From: Isoptericola variabilis 225
GTDB taxonomy: Bacteria; Actinomycetota; Actinomycetes; Actinomycetales; Cellulomonadaceae
Direction: 5' to 3'
DNA: 64,000 nt
NCBI RefSeq assembly: GCF_000215105.1
Contig: NC_015588.1
Coordinates: forward strand, 1,922,001 to 1,986,000
In this document: positions 26,037 through 36,480 of the stretch, one piece after another
How positions within the stretch are numbered: the stretch's first letter is position 1
Layout of the letters: every line of letters begins with the position of its first letter
Notes under the pieces: model-generated
The model's database searches: none
Seen by the model: only the letters and a program-made list of their open reading frames with translations
What the model was told of the DNA's origin: nothing
Translations under genes and position numbers: made by a program

Positions 26037-26473
26037 TCGAACGCCTCCAGCTTCCACGTGATCTCCTGACCATCCTCCGTCACGAGCGAGCCGGCGCCCA
26101 CCTGGGCGGGCTCGCCGTCGACGTAGAGGGCCCAGAACTCGTTCTCGCCGGCCTCGACGCCGCCGATGCCGGTGACGAAGGCCATCTCGCCCTCGCCCTC
26201 GACCGTGGCCGACGGGTCCGCCTCGAGCAGCAGCTCGAGCGCCGTGCGGCCCTCCTGGCCGGCGTACGTCAGCTCGGGTGCGGCCGACTCGGTGTCGGCA
26301 CCCTCGGAGACGTCGGCCTCCACCGAGGCGCTGACCGTCGGCTCGGCGGCAGTCTCGGCGGCCGGCTCGGCGTCGGTGGAGCATCCGGCCAGCAGCGCCG
26401 CCGCGAGCAGACCGGCGGAGACGGTGGCGGAGACGGCGGGCAGGCGGCGGGGAAGGCGCAGAGCGATCGTCAC
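26033..26473 (-). CDS. DUF4430 lipoprotein
   Basis: Exported lipoprotein, 146 aa. A basic N-terminus and hydrophobic stretch end in the lipobox LLAGC; then an acidic Ala/Glu/Ser linker (about 35-65) and a DUF4430 domain (about 65-146: GRTALELLLEADPSATVEGE, ENEFWALYVDGEPAQVGAGS). DUF4430 resembles the C-terminal beta-domain of transcobalamin-type binding proteins. The GTG at 26473 gives the shortest plausible signal peptide. It is coupled to the DUF6580 gene. Confidence 0.75.
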   Translation of the reverse strand: MTIALRLPRRLPAVSATVSAGLLAAALLAGCSTDAEPAAETAAEPTVSASVEADVSEGADTESAAPELTYAGQEGRTALELLLEADPSATVEGEGEMAFVTGIGGVEAGENEFWALYVDGEPAQVGAGSLVTEDGQEITWKLEAFE

Positions 26474-26536
26474 GACCGGAGCGTAACCAGCGCGCGGCGC
26501 GCGCGCCGGGACCGGCCGCCATCCGGACGGCACAGG

Positions 26537-28663
26537 TCAGGCGTCGATCTTCGACCGGTCGAGCTCGTGCGCGCCCGCGACGATGAACTCCTTGCGCGGC
26601 GCGACGTCCGACCCCATCAGCAGCTCGAAGACGCGCTCCGCGGCTTCCGCGTGCTGCACCGTCACGCGGCGCAGCGTCCGGTGACGGGGGTCCATCGTCG
26701 TCTCCGCGAGCTGGTCGGCGTCCATCTCGCCGAGACCCTTGTACCGCTGGATGTCCTCCTTGTACCGGCGCCCGGCCTTGTCGAGCCGCTTGAGCGTCGC
26801 GGTGAGCTCGGCCTCGGAGTACGTGTAGATGTACTCGTTCTTGCGCTTGCCGCTGCCGATCACCTCGATGCGGTGCAACGGCGGCACGGCGGCGAACACG
26901 CGGCCGGCCTCGACCAGCGGGCGCATGTACCGGTAGAAGAGCGTGAGCAGCAGGGTGCGGATGTGGGCGCCGTCGACGTCGGCGTCCGTCATGAGCACGA
27001 TCTTGCCGTAGCGGGCCGCCTCGAGGTCGAAGGACCGGCCCGAGCCGGCGCCGATGACCTGGATGATCGCCGCGCACTCGGCGTTGCGCAGCATGTCGCT
27101 GATCGACGCCTTCTGGACGTTGAGGATCTTGCCGCGGATCGGCAGCAGCGCCTGGAAGTCGCTCGAGCGGGCGAGTTTGGCGGTGCCGAGCGCGCTGTCG
27201 CCCTCGACGATGAACAGCTCGCTGCGCCGGACGTCGTCGCTGCGGCAGTCGGCGAGCTTGGCGGGCAGCGAGGACGTCTCGAGCGCGTTCTTGCGGCGCG
27301 AGATCTCCTTCTGCTTGCGTGCGGTCACCCGCGCGCGCATCTCGGCCACGACCTTGTCGAGGAGCAGCGCCGCCTGCGCCTTGTCGTCACGCTTGGACGA
27401 CGTGAGCAGGGCGCCGAGCTCCTTCTCGACGACGCGCGCGACGATGCCGCGCACGGGCGCCGTGCCGAGGACCTCCTTCGTCTGCCCCTCGAACTGCGGC
27501 TCGGCCAGACGGACCGTCACGACGGCGGTCAGGCCCGCGAGCACGTCGTCCTTCTCGATGCGCTCGGCCGAGTCCTTGGTCGAGACCTTGAGCCGGCGCG
27601 CGTTGACCTCGACCTGCTTGCGCACCGTCTTGAGCAGGCCCTGCTCGAACCCCGACAGGTGGGAGCCGCCCTTGGGCGTCGCGATGATGTTGACGAACGA
27701 GCGGACCTCGGTCTCGTAGCCCGTGCCCCACCGCAGCGCGATGTCGACCTCGCACTCGCGCTGCACCTCCTGCGGCGACATGTGGCCGCGCGAGTCGAGC
27801 ACCGGCACGGTCTCCGTGAAGTGGCCCGTGCCCTGCAGGCGCCACGTCGCCGTGACGGGGGTGTCGGGCGCGAGGAACTCGACGAAGTCGACCGCTCCCC
27901 CGGTGTGCTTGAAGACCTCCTCGTGGGGGCCGTTCTCGCCGGGCGTGCCCGGAAGGCCGCGCTCGTCGCGGACCGTGATCTCGAGGCCCGGCACGAGGAA
28001 CGTCGTCTGCCGGGCGCGCGTGACGAGCTCGTCGTAGCTGAAGACGGCCGACTTCGGGAAGATCTGCCGGTCCGCCCAGTAGCGGACGCGGGTGCCGGTG
28101 CGCCCGCGCGGCACCTTCCCGACGACCGTGAGCTCGCTGTGGTCGACGAACGGCGTGAACGGGGCGTCCGGCGTCGGGCCCGTGCGCGGGTCGTCGAAGA
28201 TGCCCGGCTCGCCGCGGTGGAACGTCATGCGGTGCGTCTTGCCGCCGCGGTCGACCTCGACGTCGAGCCGTGCGGACAGCGCGTTGACGACCGACGCGCC
28301 GACGCCGTGCAGACCGCCCGAGGCCGTGTACGAGCCGCCGCCGAACTTGCCGCCCGCGTGGAGCTTGGTGAAGACCACCTCGACGCCCGACAGGCCCGTC
28401 TTGGGCTCCGCGTCGACGGGGATGCCGCGGCCGTCGTCCTCGACCGTGACCGAGGAGTCGGCGTGCAGGACCACGCGGATCGTCGAGGCGTGGCCGCCGA
28501 GGGCCTCGTCGACCGAGTTGTCGATGATCTCCCACAGGCAGTGCATGAGTCCGCGCGAGTCGGTCGACCCGATGTACATGCCGGGTCGCTTGCGCACCGC
28601 CTCGAGGCCCTCGAGGACGGACAGGTGGCGTGCGGTGTACCCGGACTCGGACGTGGCAGTCAC
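26537..28663 (-). CDS. parE: DNA topoisomerase IV subunit B
   Basis: ATPase subunit partnering ParC, 708 aa. GHKL motifs: EIIDNSVDEALGGHA, EDDGRGIPVD and GLHGVGASVVNALS; transducer domain about 230-400. The TOPRIM part has ELFIVEGDSALGTAK and MTDADVDGAHI; the C-terminal block is QRYKGLGEMDADQL. The GTG at 28663 gives the family start TATSESGYTARHLSVLEGLE; the longer frame upstream is intergenic. It lies about 8.7 kb from parC on the other strand. Confidence 0.95.
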   Translation of the reverse strand: MTATSESGYTARHLSVLEGLEAVRKRPGMYIGSTDSRGLMHCLWEIIDNSVDEALGGHASTIRVVLHADSSVTVEDDGRGIPVDAEPKTGLSGVEVVFTKLHAGGKFGGGSYTASGGLHGVGASVVNALSARLDVEVDRGGKTHRMTFHRGEPGIFDDPRTGPTPDAPFTPFVDHSELTVVGKVPRGRTGTRVRYWADRQIFPKSAVFSYDELVTRARQTTFLVPGLEITVRDERGLPGTPGENGPHEEVFKHTGGAVDFVEFLAPDTPVTATWRLQGTGHFTETVPVLDSRGHMSPQEVQRECEVDIALRWGTGYETEVRSFVNIIATPKGGSHLSGFEQGLLKTVRKQVEVNARRLKVSTKDSAERIEKDDVLAGLTAVVTVRLAEPQFEGQTKEVLGTAPVRGIVARVVEKELGALLTSSKRDDKAQAALLLDKVVAEMRARVTARKQKEISRRKNALETSSLPAKLADCRSDDVRRSELFIVEGDSALGTAKLARSSDFQALLPIRGKILNVQKASISDMLRNAECAAIIQVIGAGSGRSFDLEAARYGKIVLMTDADVDGAHIRTLLLTLFYRYMRPLVEAGRVFAAVPPLHRIEVIGSGKRKNEYIYTYSEAELTATLKRLDKAGRRYKEDIQRYKGLGEMDADQLAETTMDPRHRTLRRVTVQHAEAAERVFELLMGSDVAPRKEFIVAGAHELDRSKIDA

Positions 28664-28806
28664 GGCAACGAGGGTAGACGAGCGCGCCGACACGCCCGCG
28701 CAGGCGCTCCGCCGACGGCCCCGATCGTGAGCGACGTCGCTATGCCGGCAGCGAACCTCACCCGGTCGGCGGGAAGGATCCTGGCCGTAGATGGTTGGAT
28801 GATGTC

Positions 28807-29013
28807 GTGACCACCATGACGACAGAACCGCTGACCGCCGCCGACCGCTGCGACCGCTGCGGCGCGCAGGCGTACGTGCGCGTGGTCCTGCCCGTCGGAG
28901 AGCTCCTCTTCTGCGGCCACCACGCCCGTGCCCACGCCGACGCCTACACCGGTGTCGCGGTCCACGTCCAGGACGAGACCGACCGCCTGCACGCCGAGCA
29001 CGGCGCTCGCTGA
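28807..29013 (+). CDS. DUF7455 small zinc-binding protein
   Basis: Protein of about 68 aa with CDRCGAQAYVRVVLP and, 24 residues later, CGHH, giving a probable Cys2-His zinc site. This family is widespread in Actinobacteria next to sigA and parE, role unknown. GTG 28807 is preferred (TTGGAT 6 nt upstream); ATG 28816, three codons later, is an equal alternative. A strong hairpin follows. Confidence 0.8.
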   Translation: MTTMTTEPLTAADRCDRCGAQAYVRVVLPVGELLFCGHHARAHADAYTGVAVHVQDETDRLHAEHGAR

Positions 29014-29032
29014 CCCGCGACCACGCCCGACC

Positions 29033-29062
29033 GAGGCCCCGCACCGCACGGTGCGGGGCCTC
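29033..29062 (+). terminator. Perfect 13-bp hairpin after the DUF7455 gene
   Basis: Stem GAGGCCCCGCACC / GGTGCGGGGCCTC with a 4-nt loop, 19 bp after the stop codon. No T-tract. Confidence 0.75.
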
Positions 29063-29202
29063 GCGTGCGTCCGGCCCCGTGCGGGCGCGCGGCGTCGCGC
29101 GCCGCCGCGCGGGTGAAACCTGCGCGTGACCGCGTGCGGGTGGTCACGGACCGGGCCCTGCCGCCTCCCTCCTCGACGGTGACACGACCCGAAGGAGAGC
29201 CC

Positions 29203-30597
29203 ATGACCACCACCTCGGAGGCCGCCGACCCGCTCGCGCGCCGGCTCGCGCCCGCGCTCGACGGCGAGCTGCTGCTGCCCGGCGACCCGGCGTTCGACGC
29301 CGCCCTGCCCGGCTACAACCTCGCCGTGCGGCACACGCCCGTCGCGGTCGTCATGGCCGCGAGCGCCGACGACGTCGCGCGCACCGTGCGCACCGTGCGC
29401 GCGACGGGCCTGCGGGTCGCGGTCCGCGCGACGGGTCACGGCGCCGCAGCCGCCGGCCCGGACACCGTCCTGCTCGACACCTCGCGTCTCCAGGAGCTGC
29501 GGCTCGACCCGCGCGCACGCACGGTGCGGGTCGGCGCGGGCGTGCGCTGGCGCCAGGTGCTCGACGCCGCGGCGCCCTACGGCCTCGCGGGCCTGTGCGG
29601 CTCGTCGCCCGACGTGGGCGTGGTCGGCTACACGCTCGGCGGAGGCACCGGGCCGGTCGCCCGGACCTTCGGCTTCACGGCCGACCACGTCGAGTCGGTC
29701 GAGCTCGTGACGCCCGACGGGCGCGCGGTCGTCGCGGCACCCGACGAGAACCCCGAGCTGTTCTGGGCCGTGCGGGGCGGCGGTGCGGCGTTCGGCGTCG
29801 TGACGGCGCTGACCCTCGGCCTCGTCGACCTGCCGGCGCTGCGGGCCGGCGCGCTGTGGTTCGACGCCGCGCACGCCGCCGAGGTGCTGCACGCGTGGCG
29901 GCGCTGGGTCGCCGACCTGCCGGAGTCGGTCACGACGTCGGTCGCGCGCCTCGAGCTGCCGCCGGACCCGGCGCTGCCGCCGGTCCTGTCCGGCCGCTCG
30001 GTCGTGGCGCTCCGGTTCGCCCACGTCGGGCCCGGGCCGGAGGCCGACGCCCTGCTGGGCGAGCTGCGCGAGGCGATGCCCGCCCCGCTGGTCGACACCG
30101 TCGGCGACCTGCCGTACGCCCGCATCGGCGAGGTCCACTCCGACCCGCCGCACCCGATGCCGATGGTCGACCGCGGCCTCACGCTGGCCGAGCTCCCGGC
30201 CGCGGCGGTCGAGGCGTTCTGCGCCGCGACGCCGCCCGGCTCCCCCGTCATGCTCGCCGAGATCCGGCTCCTGGGCGGGGCCATGCGCCGCGCTCCCCTG
30301 GTCCCGTCGGCGATCGCCGGGCGAGACGCCGCGTTCTCGTTCTTCGTGGCGACCCCGGCCGCGCCCGCCGGGCCGCCCGGCGCCGCGGCCGCCGTCGGCG
30401 CCGTGCTCGACGCGCTCGCGCCGTGGAGCACCGGAGGCGCGCTCGTCAACCTCGCCGGTGCGCGGGACGAGGCGTCGTCGACGGCCCTGCGCCGCGCCTG
30501 GGGCGACGACACGTACGCGCGTCTGGTGGCGCTGCGGCGGGCCTACGACCCGGACGGCGTGCTCGCCCCGTCGGCGCGCTGGGACGTCGTCGCCTGA
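29203..30597 (+). CDS. FAD-binding oxidoreductase (VAO/PCMH, berberine-bridge type)
   Basis: Flavoprotein oxidase of 464 aa, substrate unknown. The PCMH FAD domain (about 35-215) contains RATGHG, in which His79 is at the usual site of covalent FAD attachment, and GVVGYTLGGGTGPVARTFGF. The C-terminal substrate domain ends in YDPDGVLAPSARW, a BBE-like motif. The second covalent Cys of bicovalent enzymes is not seen at GLCGSSPDVG with certainty. The ATG at 29203 follows GAAGGAG at 5-6 nt. Confidence 0.85.
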   Translation: MTTTSEAADPLARRLAPALDGELLLPGDPAFDAALPGYNLAVRHTPVAVVMAASADDVARTVRTVRATGLRVAVRATGHGAAAAGPDTVLLDTSRLQELRLDPRARTVRVGAGVRWRQVLDAAAPYGLAGLCGSSPDVGVVGYTLGGGTGPVARTFGFTADHVESVELVTPDGRAVVAAPDENPELFWAVRGGGAAFGVVTALTLGLVDLPALRAGALWFDAAHAAEVLHAWRRWVADLPESVTTSVARLELPPDPALPPVLSGRSVVALRFAHVGPGPEADALLGELREAMPAPLVDTVGDLPYARIGEVHSDPPHPMPMVDRGLTLAELPAAAVEAFCAATPPGSPVMLAEIRLLGGAMRRAPLVPSAIAGRDAAFSFFVATPAAPAGPPGAAAAVGAVLDALAPWSTGGALVNLAGARDEASSTALRRAWGDDTYARLVALRRAYDPDGVLAPSARWDVVA

Positions 30598-30606
30598 CGC
30601 CGGCAC

Positions 30607-30645
30607 GACGAAGGGCTCCCCGGCGGTGCCGGGGAGCCCTTCGTC
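30607..30645. terminator. Perfect 17-bp hairpin between convergent genes
   Basis: Arms 30607-30623 and 30629-30645 pair without mismatch around a 5-nt loop. It lies 10 bp after the oxidase stop and 26 bp past the end of the sigma-factor gene, so it serves both. Confidence 0.8.
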
Positions 30646-30670
30646 ATGCTGCCGAGCGCGTCGGTCGAAC

Positions 30671-32314
<1,644 letters not shown>

Positions 32315-32399
32315 AAACCGACCTTTCGGCAATCGAGGGGGCGGTGCTCCGCCGTCAGGGCCAGGGACTCAGACCGTCGAGGCTCGAGCGGACACCGAT

Positions 32400-32405
32400 A
32401 TTGTA
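32400..32405 (-). promoter_or_regulatory. -10 candidate TACAAT upstream of sigA
   Basis: TACAAT on the minus strand, about 85 bp before the GTG, in the only clearly AT-rich spot of the 203-bp gap. No matching -35 hexamer was found at 17 bp. This gap holds nothing else recognisable. Confidence 0.4.
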
Positions 32406-32517
32406 CCGGCGCCGCCTGCGCGCGCCGGGAACGACGACGGCACTCGCGGCGCGTCGACCCGGCGCGTACGTCGGTCTCAGTGTCCAACGAGGGGGGCGCC
32501 CGGAAGATTCCCGCTCC

Positions 32518-32889
32518 TCACGGTTTGACCGCCAGAACGGGGCACGGCGACTCGAGCAGGATCCGCTGCGCGCCGGAGCCGAGGATGAGCTTGCCCACGG
32601 GGCTGCGGCGGCGCAGCCCGATCACGATGAGCTCCGCGTCGGACTCGGCCGCGACGCGCACCAGGTCCTCGGCGAGGTCGCCCGTCCCGGCCACGACCGA
32701 GTGCTGCACGCCCGCGTTCGCGAGGTGCGACTCGAGCGACGCGATGGCCGCCGCGCGGTCGGCGTCGTCCCCGCGCCCCGCGCTCGTCACGACGACGAGC
32801 GGCACGTCCCGCTGCCTGGCCTCGGTGACGGCGGTGGTGAGCGCCTCCTGGCCCTCCGGTGTGCTGAGGTGTCCGACGACGATCGCCAT
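32518..32889 (-). CDS. Universal stress protein
   Basis: UspA-fold protein, 123 aa. It starts MAIVVGHLSTPEGQEAL and ends with an ATP-binding-type motif, GLRRRSPVGKLILGSGAQRI, then PCPVLAVKP. Probably an ATP-binding stress or dormancy protein. A 9-bp gap separates it from the upstream DUF4192 gene on the same strand. Confidence 0.9.
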   Translation of the reverse strand: MAIVVGHLSTPEGQEALTTAVTEARQRDVPLVVVTSAGRGDDADRAAAIASLESHLANAGVQHSVVAGTGDLAEDLVRVAAESDAELIVIGLRRRSPVGKLILGSGAQRILLESPCPVLAVKP

Positions 32890-32898
32890 GGGGGCACG

Positions 32899-34179
32899 CT
32901 ACCCGACCCCCGGCTCGCGCGTCGGCGGTACCGCGGACCGGTCACCGCGCGCCTCACCAAGCTCGTCGGACGGCCCGTCGGACGGCCGGTCGGACGGCGC
33001 CGCGCCGCGCGCACGGGCGGCCGCGCGGCGGACCCACCCGGGCGGCAGGCCGGCGGTGAGGACGCTGCGCACGAGCACGGCGAGCCGGTGACCGGGGTCG
33101 AGCGCGAGCGCGGCCTGGACCCGGTGCGCGGCGAGCCCGCCGTCGCCCCGCCACCAGGCGAGCAGGGCGAGCAGCGTGAGCGCGGGCGCCTGGTGCCGGC
33201 GGGCCACGTGCGCGACGACCGCCTCGAGCACGGCGCGGGCGGGACCGACCACGTCCTCGTCGGGCAGGACCGCGACCCGGGGGTCGACGACGCGCGCGAC
33301 CGCGTCGGCGGTCGCCGCGCCGACCTCGTCCGCGGACGCACCGCCGGCGGTGCGGTGCGCCGCCTGCTCCGCGCCGGGCACGAGGGTGAGCAGCACCGCG
33401 TCGCGCACCGTGGTGTCCGCGAGCGCCGCCCCGATCCGGCCGAGCAGCGCGGGCGGCAGCCGCACCCCGCCCGCGGCGACGCCCGCGGAGCCGTCGACCC
33501 GCAGCTCGGTCGCCGCGTGCCGCCGCGCCTCGTCCCAGGCCGCGAGCCCCTCGCTGCGCCACCGCGCCTTCGCGCCGCCGGCCCGGGCCCGTTCGCCGGC
33601 CCGCTCCCACCGCGACGCCGCACGGCCCGCGAGCGCGCGGGACGCGTCCGGGGCGCGCGCGATCCTGAAGGCCTCGGCCTGCGTGCGGGCCACCGCGCGC
33701 CCCGACAGCACGAACGCGGCGCTCACCTCGCCGGCTGCGAGCTGGTCGAGCGGGTGGCCCTCGGGCGGGCAGCACGTCGGGTCGTCGCAGTCGAGCCCGC
33801 GGTAGCCGTGCGGGGTGACGAGCCACGGGTCGACGTCGGCCACGGCGTCGAGCGCGTCGACGAGCCGGTCGACCCCACGGCGCAGGGGCGTGCCCGGTTC
33901 GACGCCGCGCGCGCTCCAGACGGCCACGACGGAGCGGTCGACCCCGACGTCGGCGGTGCGCGACGCGAGCGTCCGGACCACCCGCTCGCCGTCGTCGGGG
34001 TGGGCGAGGTCGTCGAGGGCGGCACGGGCGAGCAGGGGCAGGCGCCCGTCGGGGGCCACGCCCGCCACGACGACGCACTCGGCCGGCCGGTACCCGAGCA
34101 GGTAGGGCACGGCGGCCAGCACGTCTCGCGGCGAGCGCAGCCGGACGGGGGAGGTCTCGGGGAGGGTCGCTGAGGTCAT
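32899..34179 (-). CDS. DUF4192 domain protein
   Basis: Protein of 426 aa. The N-terminal motif SPRDVLAAVPYLLGYRPAEC is the DUF4192 signature; DDPTCCPPEGHPLDQL has a Cys pair that may bind metal. The C-terminal half is Ala-rich, ending in a Pro/Ser/Asp tail with SDRPSDGPSD repeats. Family of unknown function, common in Actinobacteria. The start, ATG 34179, has TGGGAT 6 nt upstream. Confidence 0.85.
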   Translation of the reverse strand: MTSATLPETSPVRLRSPRDVLAAVPYLLGYRPAECVVVAGVAPDGRLPLLARAALDDLAHPDDGERVVRTLASRTADVGVDRSVVAVWSARGVEPGTPLRRGVDRLVDALDAVADVDPWLVTPHGYRGLDCDDPTCCPPEGHPLDQLAAGEVSAAFVLSGRAVARTQAEAFRIARAPDASRALAGRAASRWERAGERARAGGAKARWRSEGLAAWDEARRHAATELRVDGSAGVAAGGVRLPPALLGRIGAALADTTVRDAVLLTLVPGAEQAAHRTAGGASADEVGAATADAVARVVDPRVAVLPDEDVVGPARAVLEAVVAHVARRHQAPALTLLALLAWWRGDGGLAAHRVQAALALDPGHRLAVLVRSVLTAGLPPGWVRRAAARARGAAPSDRPSDGPSDELGEARGDRSAVPPTREPGVG

Positions 34180-34313
34180 GCGGCGATCCCAGCGCGCCGG
34201 GCGGTGCCGCGTCCGCCGCCCGGCGCGGCGGTGTGGACGGCGCGGACCTGGGGGCGGCCTCCGTGGCTCGGCTCGCGCGGGCGCGACGCGGCACGCGCGC
34301 CGACCTGCGCCGC

Positions 34314-34319
34314 TACGGT
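34314..34319 (+). promoter_or_regulatory. -10-like TACGGT for the lipoprotein gene, leaderless
   Basis: TACGGT ends 6 nt before the GTG at 34326, in the 146-bp gap after the DUF4192 start. Confidence 0.5.
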
Positions 34320-34325
34320 GGGCCC

Positions 34326-34862
34326 GTGCTCGCCGAACCGCACCGCGCCGTGCCGCTGCCCCTCGTCGTCGCCGTCGCGGCCGCGCTGGTGCTCGCGGGA
34401 TGCGACGCGGGCGCCGGCGACCCCTCCCCCGGACCCGCGGCGACCGGCTCGCCCGCGCCCTCGGTCGAGCAGCCGACCGAGCTGCCCACGTTCGACCCGT
34501 CGACGACCGTGGGCGACTACGCGCCCGGGTTCCCGCTCGAGCTCCTGGCGGTGCCCGAGGACGCGACGGTCCTCGCGAGCTCCGCGCGACCCACCGACGA
34601 CGGGCTCGTCGACGTCACGCTCAACCTCGCCTCGCCGCGCAGCGCGCAGCAGGTGGTCGACGACCTCGCGGCACGGCTCACGGAGGCGGGCTTCACCGAG
34701 TCCGAGGCGAGCGCCGTCACGGGCCTGACCGCCCAGACCGCGTTCACGCGCACGACCGAGCAGGACGCCGGACCGCAGGTCGAGACGCTGTTCGTGGGCG
34801 TGCTCGACGACGGCGAGCGGCGCCTGGCGACGATCAGCGGGTCCGTCGCGACGGCCGGTTGA
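34326..34862 (+). CDS. Hypothetical lipoprotein
   Basis: Exported lipoprotein of 178 aa: N-terminal hydrophobic stretch LPLVVAVAAALVLAGC ends in a lipobox, a Pro/Ser/Thr linker follows, then a small alpha/beta domain (about 60-178) with TLNLASPRSAQQVVDDLAAR and ETLFVGVLDDGERRLATISG. No family recognised. It lies 19 bp upstream of the prenyl synthase but that gene has its own promoter. Confidence 0.75.
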   Translation: MLAEPHRAVPLPLVVAVAAALVLAGCDAGAGDPSPGPAATGSPAPSVEQPTELPTFDPSTTVGDYAPGFPLELLAVPEDATVLASSARPTDDGLVDVTLNLASPRSAQQVVDDLAARLTEAGFTESEASAVTGLTAQTAFTRTTEQDAGPQVETLFVGVLDDGERRLATISGSVATAG

Positions 34863-34869
34863 GCCCGCA

Positions 34870-34875
34870 TAGGGT
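34870..34875 (+). promoter_or_regulatory. -10-like TAGGGT for the polyprenyl synthase, leaderless
   Basis: TAGGGT ends 6 nt before the ATG at 34882. Confidence 0.5.
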
Positions 34876-34881
34876 GGGGCC

Positions 34882-35991
34882 ATGCCGTCCCCCGCGTCGC
34901 TCGTCGATCTCGAGAACCTGCGCCACGACGTCGACGAGGCGCTCGGGCGCCACCTCGACCGGCTCGCCCAGGAGGTGGCCGGCGTCGGCGGGTCGGCCCG
35001 CGCACTGACGGACGAGCTCGCCGCGCTCCTTCAGGGCGGCAAGCGCCTGCGCGCGGCGTTCTGCTACTGGTCCTACCGCGCGCACGGCGGCACCGGGGAG
35101 CCGGGCCCCGTCCGCGACGCCGCGGTGCGCGCGGGCGCCGCGCTCGAGCTGTTCCAGGCGGCCGCGCTGCTGCACGACGACGTCATGGACGCCTCCGACA
35201 CCCGCCGCGGCCGCCCGACGGCGCACCGGGCGTTCGAGGCCCGTCACTCGCAGGCCGGCTGGGCCGGGCGGGCGGACCGGTTCGGCGCCTCGGCCGCGAT
35301 CCTGCTCGGCGACCTCTGCCTGGTGGCGTGCCAGCGCGAGCTCGGCGAGGCGCTCGAGCCCCTGCCGACCCCGACCGTCCGCGCCGCGCGCGAGCTCTTC
35401 GACGCGATGCAGAGCGAGGTGATCGTCGGCCAGTACCTCGACGTGCTCGTGCAGGCCGAGCCGTGGGGCGTCGACCCGGCCGCCGACGAGGACCGCGCAC
35501 GGACCGTCATCCGCGCCAAGTCGGCGCGCTACTCGGTCGAGCGGCCGCTCGCGCTCGGCGCCGTGCTCGCGGGCGCCCCCGCCGACCGGCTCGACGCCAT
35601 CGGCGCGGCCGGTCTGCCGCTCGGCGAGGCGTTCCAGCTGCGCGACGACGTCCTCGGCGTGTTCGGGGACCCGGCCGTCACGGGCAAGCCGGCGGGCGAC
35701 GACCTGCGCGAGGGCAAGCGGACCGTGCTCATGGCCCGCACCATGGCCGGGGCCGACGACGCCGAGCGCGCGCTCGTCGCGACCCGGCTCGGCGACCCGG
35801 CGCTCGACGACCACGCGGTGGACGCGCTGCGCGCCGCGATCGTGCGCACGGGGGCGCTCGAGGGAGTCGAGGAGCTCATCGACGCCCTGGCGCGCCGCGC
35901 GCTCGACACCCTCGCGGCCGCCGACCTGGCCGAGCCCGGCCGCACGGTGCTCGCCGAGCTCGCGCGCGCGGCGGTCGACCGGGCGTTCTGA
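34882..35991 (+). CDS. Trans-isoprenyl diphosphate synthase (GGPP-synthase-like)
   Basis: Condenses IPP with allylic diphosphates; 369 aa. First Asp-rich motif DDVMDASDTRRGRPTAHR; second RDDVLGVFGDPAVTGKPAGD, slightly altered from DDxxD, with GKRT following. The position matches idsA2 (Rv2173) of M. tuberculosis. Product chain length (C20 or longer) cannot be told from sequence alone. Confidence 0.92.
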   Translation: MPSPASLVDLENLRHDVDEALGRHLDRLAQEVAGVGGSARALTDELAALLQGGKRLRAAFCYWSYRAHGGTGEPGPVRDAAVRAGAALELFQAAALLHDDVMDASDTRRGRPTAHRAFEARHSQAGWAGRADRFGASAAILLGDLCLVACQRELGEALEPLPTPTVRAARELFDAMQSEVIVGQYLDVLVQAEPWGVDPAADEDRARTVIRAKSARYSVERPLALGAVLAGAPADRLDAIGAAGLPLGEAFQLRDDVLGVFGDPAVTGKPAGDDLREGKRTVLMARTMAGADDAERALVATRLGDPALDDHAVDALRAAIVRTGALEGVEELIDALARRALDTLAAADLAEPGRTVLAELARAAVDRAF

Positions 35992-36003
35992 CGCCCGCGG
36001 GCC

Positions 36004-36444
36004 TCAGCCCAGCGTCTGCGCGACCCGCCGCACGGCCGACTTCCGGCCGGCCCGCAGCGCGGCGATCGGCGCCTCGCCGAGCGCGGGCTCGACGTCGAAC
36101 AGCCACCGCAGGATCTCCACGTCGGAGAAGCCGCCGTCGGCGAGGACCAGCACGGTGCCCCGCAGGGTGGGCAGCACCTCGTGCGCGCCCTCGGTCGCGG
36201 CGGACGGTCCGGCGGCCTCGCCCGCCGTCGCCGGCACGAGGAACGCCGCGGGCACCTGGAAGGTGCCGCGCTCGCCCCGCCTGACGCCGACCAGGTAACG
36301 CTCGTTGACCAGACGCCGCACCTTGCCGACGTCGAGCCCGGTCGCCTCGGCGACGTCGGGCAGGGTCAGCCACTCGCCGACGAGCGCGTCGAGGGCGTGG
36401 AGCGTGTCGGAGGCCTCGGAGGACCGGTCAGGGGTGTCGTTCAC
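36004..36444 (-). CDS. Rv2175c-family DNA-binding protein
   Basis: Small winged-helix/HTH protein, 146 aa. HTH block LPDVAEATGLDVGKVRRLV (about 28-46), then ERYLVGVRRGERGTFQVPAA and the C-terminal LRGTVLVLADGGFSDVEILR. In M. tuberculosis the orthologue binds DNA and is phosphorylated by PknL, whose gene is divergent here too. GTG 36444 is preceded by TAGGCT at 6 nt. Confidence 0.9.
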   Translation of the reverse strand: MNDTPDRSSEASDTLHALDALVGEWLTLPDVAEATGLDVGKVRRLVNERYLVGVRRGERGTFQVPAAFLVPATAGEAAGPSAATEGAHEVLPTLRGTVLVLADGGFSDVEILRWLFDVEPALGEAPIAALRAGRKSAVRRVAQTLG

Positions 36445-36450
36445 CGGGCC

Positions 36451-36456
36451 AGCCTA
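36451..36456 (-). promoter_or_regulatory. -10-like TAGGCT for the Rv2175c-family gene, leaderless
   Basis: TAGGCT on the minus strand, 6 nt before the GTG at 36444, and only 11 bp from the pknL -10. Confidence 0.5.
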
Positions 36457-36467
36457 CGGCCGCGACC

Positions 36468-36473
36468 TAGACT
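36468..36473 (+). promoter_or_regulatory. -10-like TAGACT for pknL, leaderless
   Basis: TAGACT ends 7 nt before the GTG of pknL. The 36-bp gap means the two divergent promoters must overlap. Confidence 0.5.
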
Positions 36474-36480
36474 CTGGCCT

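Noticed and set aside
28799..28801. ATG start for the DUF7455 gene
   Set aside because: Out of frame with the CDRCGAQAY product.
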